From Chitinimonas koreensis (GTDB lineage: Bacteria > Pseudomonadota > Gammaproteobacteria > Burkholderiales > Chitinimonadaceae): a stretch of DNA of 64,000 nucleotides. Numbering within the stretch: the first letter of the stretch is position 1; the number at the start of each line of letters is the position of its first letter. This document shows, one piece after another, positions 21,518-30,828 of this stretch. The notes beneath the pieces are model-generated. The model had not been told where the DNA came from. It saw only the letters and a list, made by a program, of their open reading frames with translations, and did no database searches. The position numbers and the translations under genes were made by a program. The stretch is from contig NZ_CP060704.1 in the NCBI RefSeq assembly GCF_014353015.1, positions 2,753,001-2,817,000 of the forward strand. Direction: 5' to 3'.

Positions 21518-21692
21518 TCGGGTCCGGCAGCGGCCCGGCCGGGCCGGTCTCGATCCATGCATCGAACGCGCTTCGCCGGTTGGCGGGGATGCGGCACGAC
21601 CGTTCCAGCGGAACCTGGAATCGACCTGTCGCGATACCGGCCCAGACCGGTACGGACGGATCTCGACCCTGACCAAGAATGGAGACGACATC

Positions 21693-24659
21693 ATGCATCT
21701 GCCACCGATACCGCCCTGGCGCGCCCTGCTGGCCGCCTGGCTCACCCTGCTGGCGCTGCTCGGCACCGCCGCCCAGGCCGACGAATACGACACGCTGCGC
21801 AACAAATGGATCACGGTACAGACCGGCGGGCCGGGCATCGACACCGCCAACCCCGACATCGCCGCCGCGATCGTGCGCATCACCGCCACCGCGCAGACCG
21901 CCTGGAACAACCTGCACAAGGAAGCCGGCCGCACGCGGCTGTGGGACGACGTGGGCGTCACCGACAACGGCAGCGACGCCGCCGCCAACTACGCCAGGCT
22001 GCGCAGCATGGCGATCGCCTACGCCACCACCGGCTCGTCGCTGCAGGGCGACCCGGCGCTGGCGGCGGACATCGTGGCCGCGCTCGACTGGATGCACGCC
22101 AACCTCTACAACACCGGCACCGTCATCACCAGCTGGGCCGACCTGGAATTCGCCGCCTCGCAGGCCTCGATGACCACGGCGCTGCTGGTCTACGACCAGT
22201 TGAACGCGACCCAGGTCGCCAACTACACCGCGGCGGTCGACCGCTTCGTGCCCGACTGCTCCAACTGGATCAGCAAGTACAACACGGTGAGCGTCGCCAC
22301 CGGCGGCAACCTGGTCGACCTGTGCCTGGCGGTGGCGCTGCGCGGCATCCTCGGCAAGAACGGCGGCAAGATCGCCGCTGCGGCCAGCAAGATCAGCCCG
22401 GTGTTCCTCTACGTCGCCAGCGGCGACGGCTTCTACCTGGACGGCTCGTTCATCCAGCATTCCACCCATGCCTACATGGGCGGCTACGGCACCGCGGTCA
22501 TCGGCGGGCTGTCGAGCCTGTTCATCCTGCTGAACGGCTCCAGCTGGGCCATCACCGACCCGAATGCCGGCAACGTGTGGAACTGGATGTCGAAAGCCAT
22601 CGTGCCACTGGTGTTCAACGGCGCCATGACCGATGCGGTCAAGGGTCGCGGCGTCTCGCGCTGCGGTCCCGGCGACCACGGCACCGGGCGGGCCTTCGCG
22701 CAGTACCTGCTGCGCTTCGCCAACGGCGCGCCGGCCGCGCAGGCCGCCTATCTCAAGGGCGTCGCCAAGGCCTGGGCCAGCCAGGACACGAGCTGGAACG
22801 GCTACGTCGATAGCTGCAGCAGCCCCGGCACGAGCTACACCAACTACTACTCGGGGTTGCCGCCCTACGACATCGCCAATTTCACGGCGGTGATGAACGA
22901 CGCGTCGATCGTCGCGGCATCGCCGCTCAACGGCAATTTCAACTTCGCCGGCATGCAGCGGGTGACGCATTTCGCACCCGGCTTCGGCATCGCGCTGAGC
23001 ACCTTCTCCAAGAAGATCTCCGCCTTCGAGTGCGGCAGCTCCGAGAACTGGAAAGGCTGGTACACCGGCCTGGGCATGACCTACTTCTATACCGCCGACC
23101 AGGCGCAGTTCAACGGCAACTTCTGGCCCACGGTGAACCTCACCCGCCTGCCCGGCGTCACCACCGACGGCTCGACCAAGGTGCCGGCCTGCAACTACGA
23201 GAACGTGCTCAATACCTACGACTGGGTCGGCAATTCCGCGGTCGACGGCCTGCACGGCAGCGCCGGCATGCAGTTCACGCTCGCGCCGGTCACCGGCAGC
23301 ACGCTGGCGGGCAAGAAGTCGTGGTTCTTCTTCGGCGACAAGATGGTGGCGCTCGGTTCCGGCATCGCCAGCAGCAGCGCCGGCGCGGTGGAAACCGTGG
23401 TCGACAACCGCAAGCTGCTCGCTGCCGGCAACAACGTCCTGACCGTGAACGGCGCCAGCCAGCCGGCCACGCTGGGCTGGTCCGCCACGCTGCCGGGCGT
23501 GTCCTGGGCCCACCTGGACGGCAACGTCGCCGGCGCCGGCATCGGCTACTACTTCCCCGGCACCGCCAGCCTGTATGCCCTGCGCGAAAGCCGCAGCGGC
23601 AAATGGAGCGACATCAATACCAACAGCGGGCCGACCACCACCTACGGCAACAACTTCCTCAGCCTGGCGGTCCCGCACGGCAACGCGCCGAGCAACGGCA
23701 GCTATGCCTACGTGGTGCTGCCGAACCGGACCGCCGCGACGACGGCGGCCTTCGCCGCGGCGCCGACCATCCAGGTGCTGGAGAACTCGCAGGAAGCCCA
23801 CGCTGCCCGCGACATCGCGCTCAACGTCACCGGCGTCAACTTCTGGAACGACGCCGGCAAGACGGTGATGGACGGCGCATTGCCCTACCTCGCCAGCAAC
23901 CGCAAGGCCTCGGTGACGCTGCGCGAGAGCGGCGGCCAGCTGAGCATCGGCGTGTCCGATCCGACCCAGGCCAATACCGGCTCGATCACGCTCGAGATCG
24001 GCCGCCGCGCCGCCAGCCTGATCTCCGCCGACGCCGGCGTCACGGTCAACCAGCTGTCTCCCACCCTCCGCCTCACCGTCAACGTCAACGGCTCGGCCGG
24101 CAAGACCTTCAACGTCAAGTTCGGCGGCGTGTCGCTCTACGCGCCCAAGGCGGTCGGCGCGGCGGCCGACGCCTATGTGCGCGGCGGCAGCTACGCGGCG
24201 ACCGCGTTCGGTTTCAACGGCTACACGGTGGTCACCCATTCGTCCAGCGCCGACTGGATTCGCCAGGGCCTGTACCGCTTCGATCTGCCGGCCACGCCGG
24301 CCGGCGCCAGCATCGCCAGCGTCCAGATCCGGCTGACGGCGGACGGGGTGCCCACCACCGCGCCGCAGAACCGCGCCTTCCTGCTGGCCGGCAACGGCTG
24401 GGCCGAGGGCTCGGTCACCTGGAACAGCAAGCCGGCGCTGGCCTCGGCCACCCCGCTGGCCAGCTGGGCGACCCCGACGGCGGTCGGCACGCCGGTGACC
24501 TTCGACGTCACGGCGGCCGCCGTCAACGCCATGGCCGGCGACAAGAAGCTGTCGATCCTGCTCGATTCGCTCGACAGCTCGGGCACCTGGGTGTCCTACT
24601 CCACCCGCGAGAACGCCAATCCGGTCTACCGGCCGGTTCTGATCGTGAACTACAACTGA
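21693..24659 (+). CDS. PL8 polysaccharide lyase 1 with C-terminal DNRLRE-type domain
   Basis: Secreted beta-eliminase of family PL8 (hyaluronate, chondroitin AC or xanthan lyases), 988 residues. Signal peptide LLAAWLTLLALLGTAAQADE. The alpha/alpha toroid domain carries Asn206 (ATGGNLVDLC), His256 and Tyr265 in DGSFIQHSTHAYMGGYG. Their spacing (50 and 9) matches the catalytic Asn-His-Tyr set of the pneumococcal hyaluronate lyase. Beta-sandwich domains follow. The last ~165 residues (DAYVRGGSYAAT...RPVLIVNYN) look like a DNRLRE/CBM96-type carbohydrate-binding module. Lies between two GH29 genes, start ATG 21693 after GGAGACGAC. The exact polysaccharide cannot be decided from sequence. Confidence 0.9.
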   Translation: MHLPPIPPWRALLAAWLTLLALLGTAAQADEYDTLRNKWITVQTGGPGIDTANPDIAAAIVRITATAQTAWNNLHKEAGRTRLWDDVGVTDNGSDAAANYARLRSMAIAYATTGSSLQGDPALAADIVAALDWMHANLYNTGTVITSWADLEFAASQASMTTALLVYDQLNATQVANYTAAVDRFVPDCSNWISKYNTVSVATGGNLVDLCLAVALRGILGKNGGKIAAAASKISPVFLYVASGDGFYLDGSFIQHSTHAYMGGYGTAVIGGLSSLFILLNGSSWAITDPNAGNVWNWMSKAIVPLVFNGAMTDAVKGRGVSRCGPGDHGTGRAFAQYLLRFANGAPAAQAAYLKGVAKAWASQDTSWNGYVDSCSSPGTSYTNYYSGLPPYDIANFTAVMNDASIVAASPLNGNFNFAGMQRVTHFAPGFGIALSTFSKKISAFECGSSENWKGWYTGLGMTYFYTADQAQFNGNFWPTVNLTRLPGVTTDGSTKVPACNYENVLNTYDWVGNSAVDGLHGSAGMQFTLAPVTGSTLAGKKSWFFFGDKMVALGSGIASSSAGAVETVVDNRKLLAAGNNVLTVNGASQPATLGWSATLPGVSWAHLDGNVAGAGIGYYFPGTASLYALRESRSGKWSDINTNSGPTTTYGNNFLSLAVPHGNAPSNGSYAYVVLPNRTAATTAAFAAAPTIQVLENSQEAHAARDIALNVTGVNFWNDAGKTVMDGALPYLASNRKASVTLRESGGQLSIGVSDPTQANTGSITLEIGRRAASLISADAGVTVNQLSPTLRLTVNVNGSAGKTFNVKFGGVSLYAPKAVGAAADAYVRGGSYAATAFGFNGYTVVTHSSSADWIRQGLYRFDLPATPAGASIASVQIRLTADGVPTTAPQNRAFLLAGNGWAEGSVTWNSKPALASATPLASWATPTAVGTPVTFDVTAAAVNAMAGDKKLSILLDSLDSSGTWVSYSTRENANPVYRPVLIVNYN

Positions 24660-24664
24660 GCGGC

Positions 24665-24695
24665 GCGGCCGGCACCGGTTCGCGGTGCCGGCCGC
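24665..24695 (+). terminator. Strong hairpin after PL8 lyase 1
   Basis: 13-bp perfect stem GCGGCCGGCACCG / CGGTGCCGGCCGC with a GTTCG loop, immediately after the lyase stop. No T-tract, so it may be an mRNA 3'-end stabiliser rather than a full terminator. Confidence 0.55.
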
Positions 24696-24812
24696 CAGAT
24701 CACCGGAGCCGCGCGCGATGACGACTCGACCGGCCGGCAGCGGCGATCGCGCCGCCGCCTCCGAAGTCCGCCGCGGCATCCTTGCGGCCGCAACCCCTTT
24801 CCCATCCTTGCC

Positions 24813-26900
24813 ATGAAACTTTCGCGCCGTAACCTGCTGGGCCTGGCCGCCACCACCCTGGCCGTCCCGCGCCTGCCGGCCCTGGCCGCCGGTCCCATCC
24901 CGCTCGCGCCGCCGCGCCCCCACGGCGCCGTGCCGAGCGCGCGCCAGCTGCGCTGGCATGCGCTGGAGCGCTACGCCTTCGTGCACTTCAGCATCAACAC
25001 TTTCACCGACCGCGAATGGGGCTACGGCGACGAATCGCCGGCGCTGTTCGATCCGAGCGACTTCGACGCCGACCAGATCGTCGCCAGCGCCCGCGCCGCC
25101 GGCCTGCGCGGGCTGATCCTGACCGCCAAGCATCACGACGGCTTCTGCCTGTGGCCCAGCGCCCATACCGCGCACAGCGTGCGCCGCAGTCCCTGGCGCG
25201 GCGGCCGGGGCGACATGGTGCGCGAGGTGTCGGACGCCTGCCGCCGCCAGGATCTCGCCTTCGGCGTCTACCTGTCGCCGTGGGACCGCAACCACGCCGA
25301 ATACGGCCGACCGGCCTACCTCGCGTATTTCCGTGCCCAGCTGCGCGAGCTGCTGACGAACTACGGGCCGCTCTTCGAGATCTGGTTCGACGGCGCCAAC
25401 GGCGGCGACGGCTACTACGGCGGCGCGCGCGAGACGCGGCAGATCGACGCGCCGCGCTACTACGACTGGCCCGCCACCTGGCAGCTCGTGCGCGAGTTGC
25501 AGCCCGACGCCGCGATCTGGGGCCAGCGCGGCTCCGACCTGCGCTGGGTCGGCAACGAGGACGGCCATGCCGGCGACCCATGCTGGGCCGCCATGGACAG
25601 CGGCGCCTTCAGCATCGAAAAGAACCACGGCGGCGTGCGCGGCGGCGAGGTCTGGCGGCCGGCCGAGGTCGACGTCTCGATCCGGCCCGGCTGGTTCTGG
25701 CACGCCCGCGAGGACGACCAGGTCAAGACCGTCGGTCGGCTGATGCGCATCGAATTCGAATCGGTCGGCCGCGGCGCCGGCCTGCTGCTGAACCTCGCGC
25801 CCGACCGGCGCGGCCGCATTCCCGAGCGCGATGCCCAGGTGCTGCGCGAGTGGGGCGAGGCGCATGCCGCCACCTTCGGCCGCGACCTGGCCCGCGGCGC
25901 CCGCGCGCGGGCCAGCCAGGTGCGCGGCAACGCGGCGGCCTACGGCGCCGGCCGGGTACTCGACGGCCGCGGCGACACCTACTGGAGCTGCGACGATGCG
26001 GTGCGCGAGGCCGAGCTGATGCTGACGCTGCCCCGCCCCGCCACTTTCGACGTGATCCGCCTGCGCGAATACCTGCCGCTGGGCCAGCGCGTCACCACCT
26101 TCGCGCTGGACGTCGAGGAACGCGGCGGCTGGCGCGAGATCGCGCGCCACCAGGCGATCGGCAGCCAGCGGCTGGTGCGGCTGGCCGCGCCGGTCACCAC
26201 TCGCCGGGTACGGCTGCGCATCGTCGAGGCCGAGGCCTGCCCGGCAATCAGCGAGTTCGCGCTGTTCCGCCAGCCGGAACTGCTCGAGCCGCCGACCATC
26301 GCGCGCAACGCCGCCGGCCAGGTCTCGCTCGCCAGCGAGTGGCCGGGCGCCGCCATCCACTACAGCCTCGACGGCAGCACGCCCGGCGCCGGCTCGCCGC
26401 GCTACGCGGCGCCGTTCGCGCTGCCCGACGGCGGCACGGTCAAGGCGGTCTGCCTGCGGCGGACCAAGGCCAGCGCCGTCGCCAGCCGCAGCTTCGACCT
26501 GGCCAAGGCCGGCTGGCGCATCGCCGCCGCCAGCGCACCCGGCGCCGAGGCGCTGCTCGACGAGGATCCGGCCACGCTCTGGCGCTGCCCGGCCGGCGGC
26601 GAACTGACGCTCGACCTCGGCGCCGAGCACGCGCTGACGGGCTTCACCCTGCTGCCGGCGGCCCACCTGCCGGCCGGCCACGGCGCGCCGCTGGCCTATG
26701 CCTGCCACGCCCGCCGCGACGATGGCGACTGGCAGCCCGCGGCGCAGGGCGAGTTCGCCAATATCGAGGCCAATGCCGCGGTGCAGACCATCCGCTTCGA
26801 CGCGGCCCGGCCGGCCCGCTACCTGCGCCTGGCGCTGACGCGCGCCGGCGGCGGCCAGGAGCGGATCGCCTGCGCCGAGCTCGGCGTGCTGACGCGCTGA
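24813..26900 (+). CDS. GH29 alpha-L-fucosidase 2, multidomain
   Basis: A 695-residue fucosidase of a different GH29 subtype from its neighbours. The N-terminus SRRNLLGLAATTLAVP resembles a twin-arginine export signal. The catalytic barrel (about residues 40-360) has GLILTAKHHDGFCLWPS and LFEIWFDGANGGDGYYGG, with the probable nucleophile Asp in WFDG. A discoidin-like (F5/8 type C) segment follows at about 365-490, then a short chitobiase-C-like segment (IHYSLDGSTPG), then a second discoidin-like domain to the end. This domain order is seen in GH29 enzymes acting on branched alpha-1,3/1,4-fucosides, so a linkage preference different from fucosidases 1 and 3 is plausible but inferred. Confidence 0.88.
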   Translation: MKLSRRNLLGLAATTLAVPRLPALAAGPIPLAPPRPHGAVPSARQLRWHALERYAFVHFSINTFTDREWGYGDESPALFDPSDFDADQIVASARAAGLRGLILTAKHHDGFCLWPSAHTAHSVRRSPWRGGRGDMVREVSDACRRQDLAFGVYLSPWDRNHAEYGRPAYLAYFRAQLRELLTNYGPLFEIWFDGANGGDGYYGGARETRQIDAPRYYDWPATWQLVRELQPDAAIWGQRGSDLRWVGNEDGHAGDPCWAAMDSGAFSIEKNHGGVRGGEVWRPAEVDVSIRPGWFWHAREDDQVKTVGRLMRIEFESVGRGAGLLLNLAPDRRGRIPERDAQVLREWGEAHAATFGRDLARGARARASQVRGNAAAYGAGRVLDGRGDTYWSCDDAVREAELMLTLPRPATFDVIRLREYLPLGQRVTTFALDVEERGGWREIARHQAIGSQRLVRLAAPVTTRRVRLRIVEAEACPAISEFALFRQPELLEPPTIARNAAGQVSLASEWPGAAIHYSLDGSTPGAGSPRYAAPFALPDGGTVKAVCLRRTKASAVASRSFDLAKAGWRIAAASAPGAEALLDEDPATLWRCPAGGELTLDLGAEHALTGFTLLPAAHLPAGHGAPLAYACHARRDDGDWQPAAQGEFANIEANAAVQTIRFDAARPARYLRLALTRAGGGQERIACAELGVLTR

Positions 26901-26915
26901 ACCGCAATCAAGGCG

Positions 26916-26935
26916 GCCGGCCGGCGACGGCCGGC
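26916..26935 (+). other. Intercistronic hairpin between fucosidases 2 and 3
   Basis: GCCGGCCG gcga CGGCCGGC, an 8-bp perfect stem with a GCGA tetraloop in the 67-base gap between the two fucosidase genes. Candidate mRNA-processing or stability element. Confidence 0.45.
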
Positions 26936-26967
26936 TGCACCCACCCGAGAACACGATGGAGACGACC

Positions 26968-28386
26968 ATGACCCCAGCCGATCGCCCCGCCCACCGCCTC
27001 AAGCGCCTGCTGGCGCTGGCACCGCTGTGCCTGGCGCTCGCCCAGGCCCTGCCGGCCGCCTCGGCCCAGGCGGCGGCCGCACCCAACCGCCCGCCGCTGG
27101 CCGACCCGCTCAACCGCAACGCCGACTACCAGTGGTTCCTCGACGACCGCTTCGGCATGTTCATCCACTTCGGCCTCTACTCGAACGGCGCCCGCCACGA
27201 GTGGATGAAGCACCGCGAAAAGCTCGGCAACGAGCAGTACCAGAAGTATTTCGACACCTTCGATCCGGACCTCTTCGACGCGCGCGCCTGGGCCCGCGCC
27301 GCCAAGGCCGCCGGCATGAAGTACGTGGTGCTGACCGCCAAGCACCACGAGGGCTTCGCGCTGTGGGATTCCAAGCTCACCGACTACAAGATCACCAACA
27401 CCCCGTTCAGGCGCGACCTGATCCGCGAGTACGTCGACGCCTTGCGCGCCGAGGGGCTGAAGGTCGGCTTCTACTACTCGCTGATCGACTGGCACCACCC
27501 GGACTACCCGATCGACATCATGCATCCCTTGCGCGACGACGAAGCCGCCAGGAAGGCCAACGGCCAGCGCGACATCCGCAAATACGCGGCCTACCTGCAC
27601 GGCCAGGTGCGCGAGCTGCTGTCCAACTACGGCAAGATCGACTACCTGTGGTTCGACTTCTCCTTCCCCAAGCGCGACGGCGACTGGGACAACGGCCGCG
27701 GCAAGGGCCGCGACGACTGGCAGAGCGAGAAGCTGGTCGAGCTGGTGCACAAGCTGCAACCCGGCATCATCCTCAACAACCGGCTCGACATCCCCGGCGG
27801 CGTCGACACGCCCGAGCAGTACCAGCCCAAGTTCGGCGGCATTCCCGGCGAGCTCAAGCTGGTCGAGGAATGCACCACCTTCAGCGGCTCCTGGGGCTAT
27901 TACCGCGACGAGGCCAGCTGGAAGTCGAACGAGCAGGTGGTGCGGCTGCTGGTCGATGCGGTCAGCAAGGGCCACAACCTGCTGCTCAACGTCGGCCCCA
28001 ATGCGCGCGGCGAATTCGACGCGCGCGCCAAGGAGCGGCTGGCCGCGCTCGGCGAATGGACCCGGCTCAACGGCCGCTCGATCTACGGCGCCGGCCCGAG
28101 CGCCTACGCCGCGCCCGACGGCGCCCGCTACACCCAGCGCGGCGACCGGCTCTACCTGCACCTGGAGAACTACCCGATCGGCTCGATCGAGCTCGACGGC
28201 CTGGCCGGCAAGGTGCGCTACGCCCAGTTCCTGCACGACGGCTCCGAGATCCAGTTCAAGGAAGCGGAGAAGCAGGTCGAGGGCAACAACCTGACCAGCA
28301 ATCTCGCCGAGGGCTCGATCCGGCTGACGCTGCCGCAGGTGAAGCCCGCCGTGGCGGTGCCGGTGGTCGAGCTCTGGCTGAAATAG
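26968..28386 (+). CDS. GH29 alpha-L-fucosidase 3
   Basis: A 472-residue secreted fucosidase, close paralogue of fucosidase 1. ATG 26968 is preferred over ATG 26956 because GGAGAC lies 5 bases before it. Signal peptide LLALAPLCLALAQALPAASAQA. Conserved GH29 stretches are GMFIHFGLYSNGARHEW, KYVVLTAKHHEGFALWDS, and KIDYLWFDFSFP with the nucleophile Asp. ECTTFSGSWGYYRDEASWK lies in the region that usually carries the acid/base. The C-terminal beta-sandwich ends in VPVVELWLK. This copy is intact in the region where fucosidase 1 is frameshifted, which confirms the expected reading there. Confidence 0.93.
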   Translation: MTPADRPAHRLKRLLALAPLCLALAQALPAASAQAAAAPNRPPLADPLNRNADYQWFLDDRFGMFIHFGLYSNGARHEWMKHREKLGNEQYQKYFDTFDPDLFDARAWARAAKAAGMKYVVLTAKHHEGFALWDSKLTDYKITNTPFRRDLIREYVDALRAEGLKVGFYYSLIDWHHPDYPIDIMHPLRDDEAARKANGQRDIRKYAAYLHGQVRELLSNYGKIDYLWFDFSFPKRDGDWDNGRGKGRDDWQSEKLVELVHKLQPGIILNNRLDIPGGVDTPEQYQPKFGGIPGELKLVEECTTFSGSWGYYRDEASWKSNEQVVRLLVDAVSKGHNLLLNVGPNARGEFDARAKERLAALGEWTRLNGRSIYGAGPSAYAAPDGARYTQRGDRLYLHLENYPIGSIELDGLAGKVRYAQFLHDGSEIQFKEAEKQVEGNNLTSNLAEGSIRLTLPQVKPAVAVPVVELWLK

Positions 28387-28815
28387 GCCGGTTCCGCGCA
28401 GCGAGCGGCAGGCGCGGCGGCAGCGGTCCGCCGCCACAACCGCGTTCTTGATGGGGAATGCATAGCAGCCTTCATCTGGACCGACCGCGTGTGGGCCTGG
28501 CCCAAGGAGCTCGACTAGCCGGTCGAGGTCGGCGCGGCCAGGCCGGCTCGCCGCTCGAGACCGCGCGCGACCTGATCGCCCTGCGCCTCGCCCACCCAGC
28601 GCGATGCGATCCCCGTCCCCAGCGCTGCCGTACCGATGCGCCGGACAGCGCGGCCGCGGCAGCGCGCCGAACCGAATCGGCGTTACAGTCTCGCCTGTGG
28701 TAACGATAGCGATTCGTCGACGGAACCGATGAGGTAACGATAGCGCACCGCCCGCCGGCTCGATCCATCCACCCTGTCCTTTCCCCAAACCCGAACTCCA
28801 CCCGAGACCTTTGCC
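28387..28815. other. Intergenic region before GH35
   Basis: 429 bases without a convincing gene. It contains the duplicated 13-mer described separately and little else recognisable. Confidence 0.55.
28699..28745. promoter_or_regulatory. Direct-repeat operator candidate before GH35
   Basis: GGTAACGATAGCG occurs at 28699-28711 and again at 28733-28745, 34 bases apart, 71 bases before the galactosidase start. The GGTAACG core resembles the operators near the LacI genes, so this is probably a regulator binding region. Confidence 0.55.
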
Positions 28816-30573
28816 ATGTCCACCTTCACCGTCGTCGGCAACGACTTCCACCTCGACGGCCGGCCGCACCGCCTGCTGTCCGGTGCCCTGCACTACTTCC
28901 GCGTGCTGCCCGAGCAGTGGGAAGACCGCCTGCTCAAGCTGCGCGCGCTCGGCCTCAACTGCGTCGAGACCTACGTCGCCTGGAACCTGCACGAACCGCG
29001 CCCCGGCGAGTTCGACTTCTCCGGCGGCCTGGACCTGGTCGCCTTCGTGCGGCTGGCCGAATCGCTCGGCCTGCACGTCATCGTGCGGCCCGGCCCCTAT
29101 ATCTGCGCCGAGTGGGAGTTCGGCGGCCTGCCGGCCTGGCTGCTGGCCGACCCGGACATGGCGCTGCGCTGCAGCTACCGGCCCTACCTCGACGCGGTCG
29201 AGCGCTTCTTCGATGCGCTGCTGCCGCTGCTGCTGCCGCTGCAGGTGCAGCACGGCGGGCCGATCCTGGCCATGCAGGTCGAAAACGAATACGGCAGCTA
29301 CGGCAGCGACAAGGCCTACCTGGTCTGGCTCGAGCAGGCGCTGCGCGAGCGCGGCGTCGAGACCCTGCTGTTCACTTCGGACGGCGCGCTCGACTTCATG
29401 CTGACCCACGGCAGCGTGCCGCACGTGCTCAAGACCGCCAACTTCGGCTCGCGCGCCGCCGGCGAATTCGCCAAGCTGCGCGAATACCAGCCGGCCGGCC
29501 CGCTGATGTGCATGGAATTCTGGTGCGGCTGGTTCGACCACTGGGGCGAGCAGCAGCACCTGCGCGGCGCGGCGGACGCCGCCCAGGCGCTCGACGAGGT
29601 GCTGGCGGCCGGCGCCTCGGTCAATGTCTTCATGTTCCATGGCGGCACCAGCTTCGGCTTCATGAACGGCGCCAACACCGACCTCGAGACCGGCGCCTAC
29701 CAGCCGACCGTGGGCAGCTACGACTACGATGCGCCGCTGTCCGAGGACGGCCTGCCGACCGCCAAGTACCACGCCTTCCGCGAAGTGATCGGCAAGTACG
29801 TCGAGCTGCCGCCGCTGCGACTGCCGCCGCCGGTGCCGCGCTTCGAGACCGGCACCCTGGTGCTGCCCGAATCGCAGCCGCTGTTCGCTTCGCTGTCCCG
29901 GTTATCGATACCGCAGTCGACGCCGGTGCCGCGCAGCATGGAAAGCCTGGGCCAGAACTACGGCTTCGTGCTCTACCGCACCCAGCTCAACCACCCGGCC
30001 GGCCCGACCACGCTGCACCTGGAGCAGCTGCACGACCGCGCCCAGGTCTTCGTCGACGGCGTCGAGATCGGCACGCTCGAGCGCGACCAGCCGCTGTCGC
30101 TCGCGCTGACGCTGCCGTCCCGCCCGGTGACGCTCGACATCCTGGTCGAGAACCTGGGTCGGGTGAACTACGGACCCAAGCTGCACGACCGCAAGGGCAT
30201 CCTCGGCCAGGTCCGGCTCGGCACCCATACCCTGCTGCACCACTGGCAGAGCTACCCGCTGCCGCTCGACGACCTGTCGCGGCTCGCCTTCATCCAGACC
30301 ACCGCCGCGCCGAGCGGGCCGACCTTCTACCGCGGCCGCTTCGAGGTCGAGCGGCCCGGCGACGCCTTCCTCTCGCTGCCCAGCGGGCACAAGGGCGTGG
30401 CCTGGCTCAACGGTTTCAACCTCGGCCGCTACTGGGAACGCGGGCCGCAGACCGCGCTCTACGTGCCGGCGCCGCTGCTCAAGCCCGGCCTCAACGAACT
30501 GACGGTGCTCGAACTGCATCCGCGCGGCGAGTGCCAGGTGCGCTTCAGCGCGCAGCGCCCCAAGGCGAAATGA
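28816..30573 (+). CDS. GH35 beta-galactosidase
   Basis: Retaining beta-galactosidase of 585 residues that releases terminal beta-linked galactose. The acid/base Glu lies in RPGPYICAEWEFGGLPAWL (near residue 100) and the nucleophile Glu in LMCMEFWCGWFDHWG (near 235). HGGTSFGFMNGAN is also family-typical. The C-terminal beta-sandwich ends with the GVAWLNGFNLGRYWERGPQ segment. No signal peptide is evident, so it probably works in the cytoplasm on imported oligosaccharides. It has its own upstream region with repeated GGTAACGATAGCG. The substrate polysaccharide therefore probably contains galactose besides fucose and uronate. Confidence 0.92.
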   Translation: MSTFTVVGNDFHLDGRPHRLLSGALHYFRVLPEQWEDRLLKLRALGLNCVETYVAWNLHEPRPGEFDFSGGLDLVAFVRLAESLGLHVIVRPGPYICAEWEFGGLPAWLLADPDMALRCSYRPYLDAVERFFDALLPLLLPLQVQHGGPILAMQVENEYGSYGSDKAYLVWLEQALRERGVETLLFTSDGALDFMLTHGSVPHVLKTANFGSRAAGEFAKLREYQPAGPLMCMEFWCGWFDHWGEQQHLRGAADAAQALDEVLAAGASVNVFMFHGGTSFGFMNGANTDLETGAYQPTVGSYDYDAPLSEDGLPTAKYHAFREVIGKYVELPPLRLPPPVPRFETGTLVLPESQPLFASLSRLSIPQSTPVPRSMESLGQNYGFVLYRTQLNHPAGPTTLHLEQLHDRAQVFVDGVEIGTLERDQPLSLALTLPSRPVTLDILVENLGRVNYGPKLHDRKGILGQVRLGTHTLLHHWQSYPLPLDDLSRLAFIQTTAAPSGPTFYRGRFEVERPGDAFLSLPSGHKGVAWLNGFNLGRYWERGPQTALYVPAPLLKPGLNELTVLELHPRGECQVRFSAQRPKAK

Positions 30574-30828
30574 GCCAGGCCGCGGCGGTCGACCGGCTGA
30601 GTCCGGCCCGGTGCGCCGGCCAGCTGGCCTTCGTGCTCGGGATGGCGTCCTTCCTGCAGCGCGACGACCGCCGCTTCAAGCGCTGCATGGCGGCGGAATG
30701 GCTGGCCTAGGTGGTCCACTTCGCGCAGCCGGGCGTGCCGACCGCGGCGGCCCGCCCGCTGGCGCGGTGGTTGGCGCGCGGCTGGATCGTCAAGCCGCTC
30801 CTCACACCGCACACCGCATCCCAGCTCA
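30570..30828 (+). pseudogene. Small reading frame interrupted by an amber codon
   Basis: ATG 30570 overlaps the GH35 stop (ATGA). The frame encodes 46 residues to TAG 30708-30710 and then stays open for about 39 more codons to a TGA overlapping the minus-strand permease end. I do not recognise a family. It may be a decayed small gene, or simply a chance open frame in GC-rich DNA. Confidence 0.25.

Noticed and set aside
21192..27119. A 1975-codon open frame on the minus strand
   Set aside because: Antisense to intact PL8 and GH29 genes with clear motifs; composition is the usual shadow of GC-rich codons.
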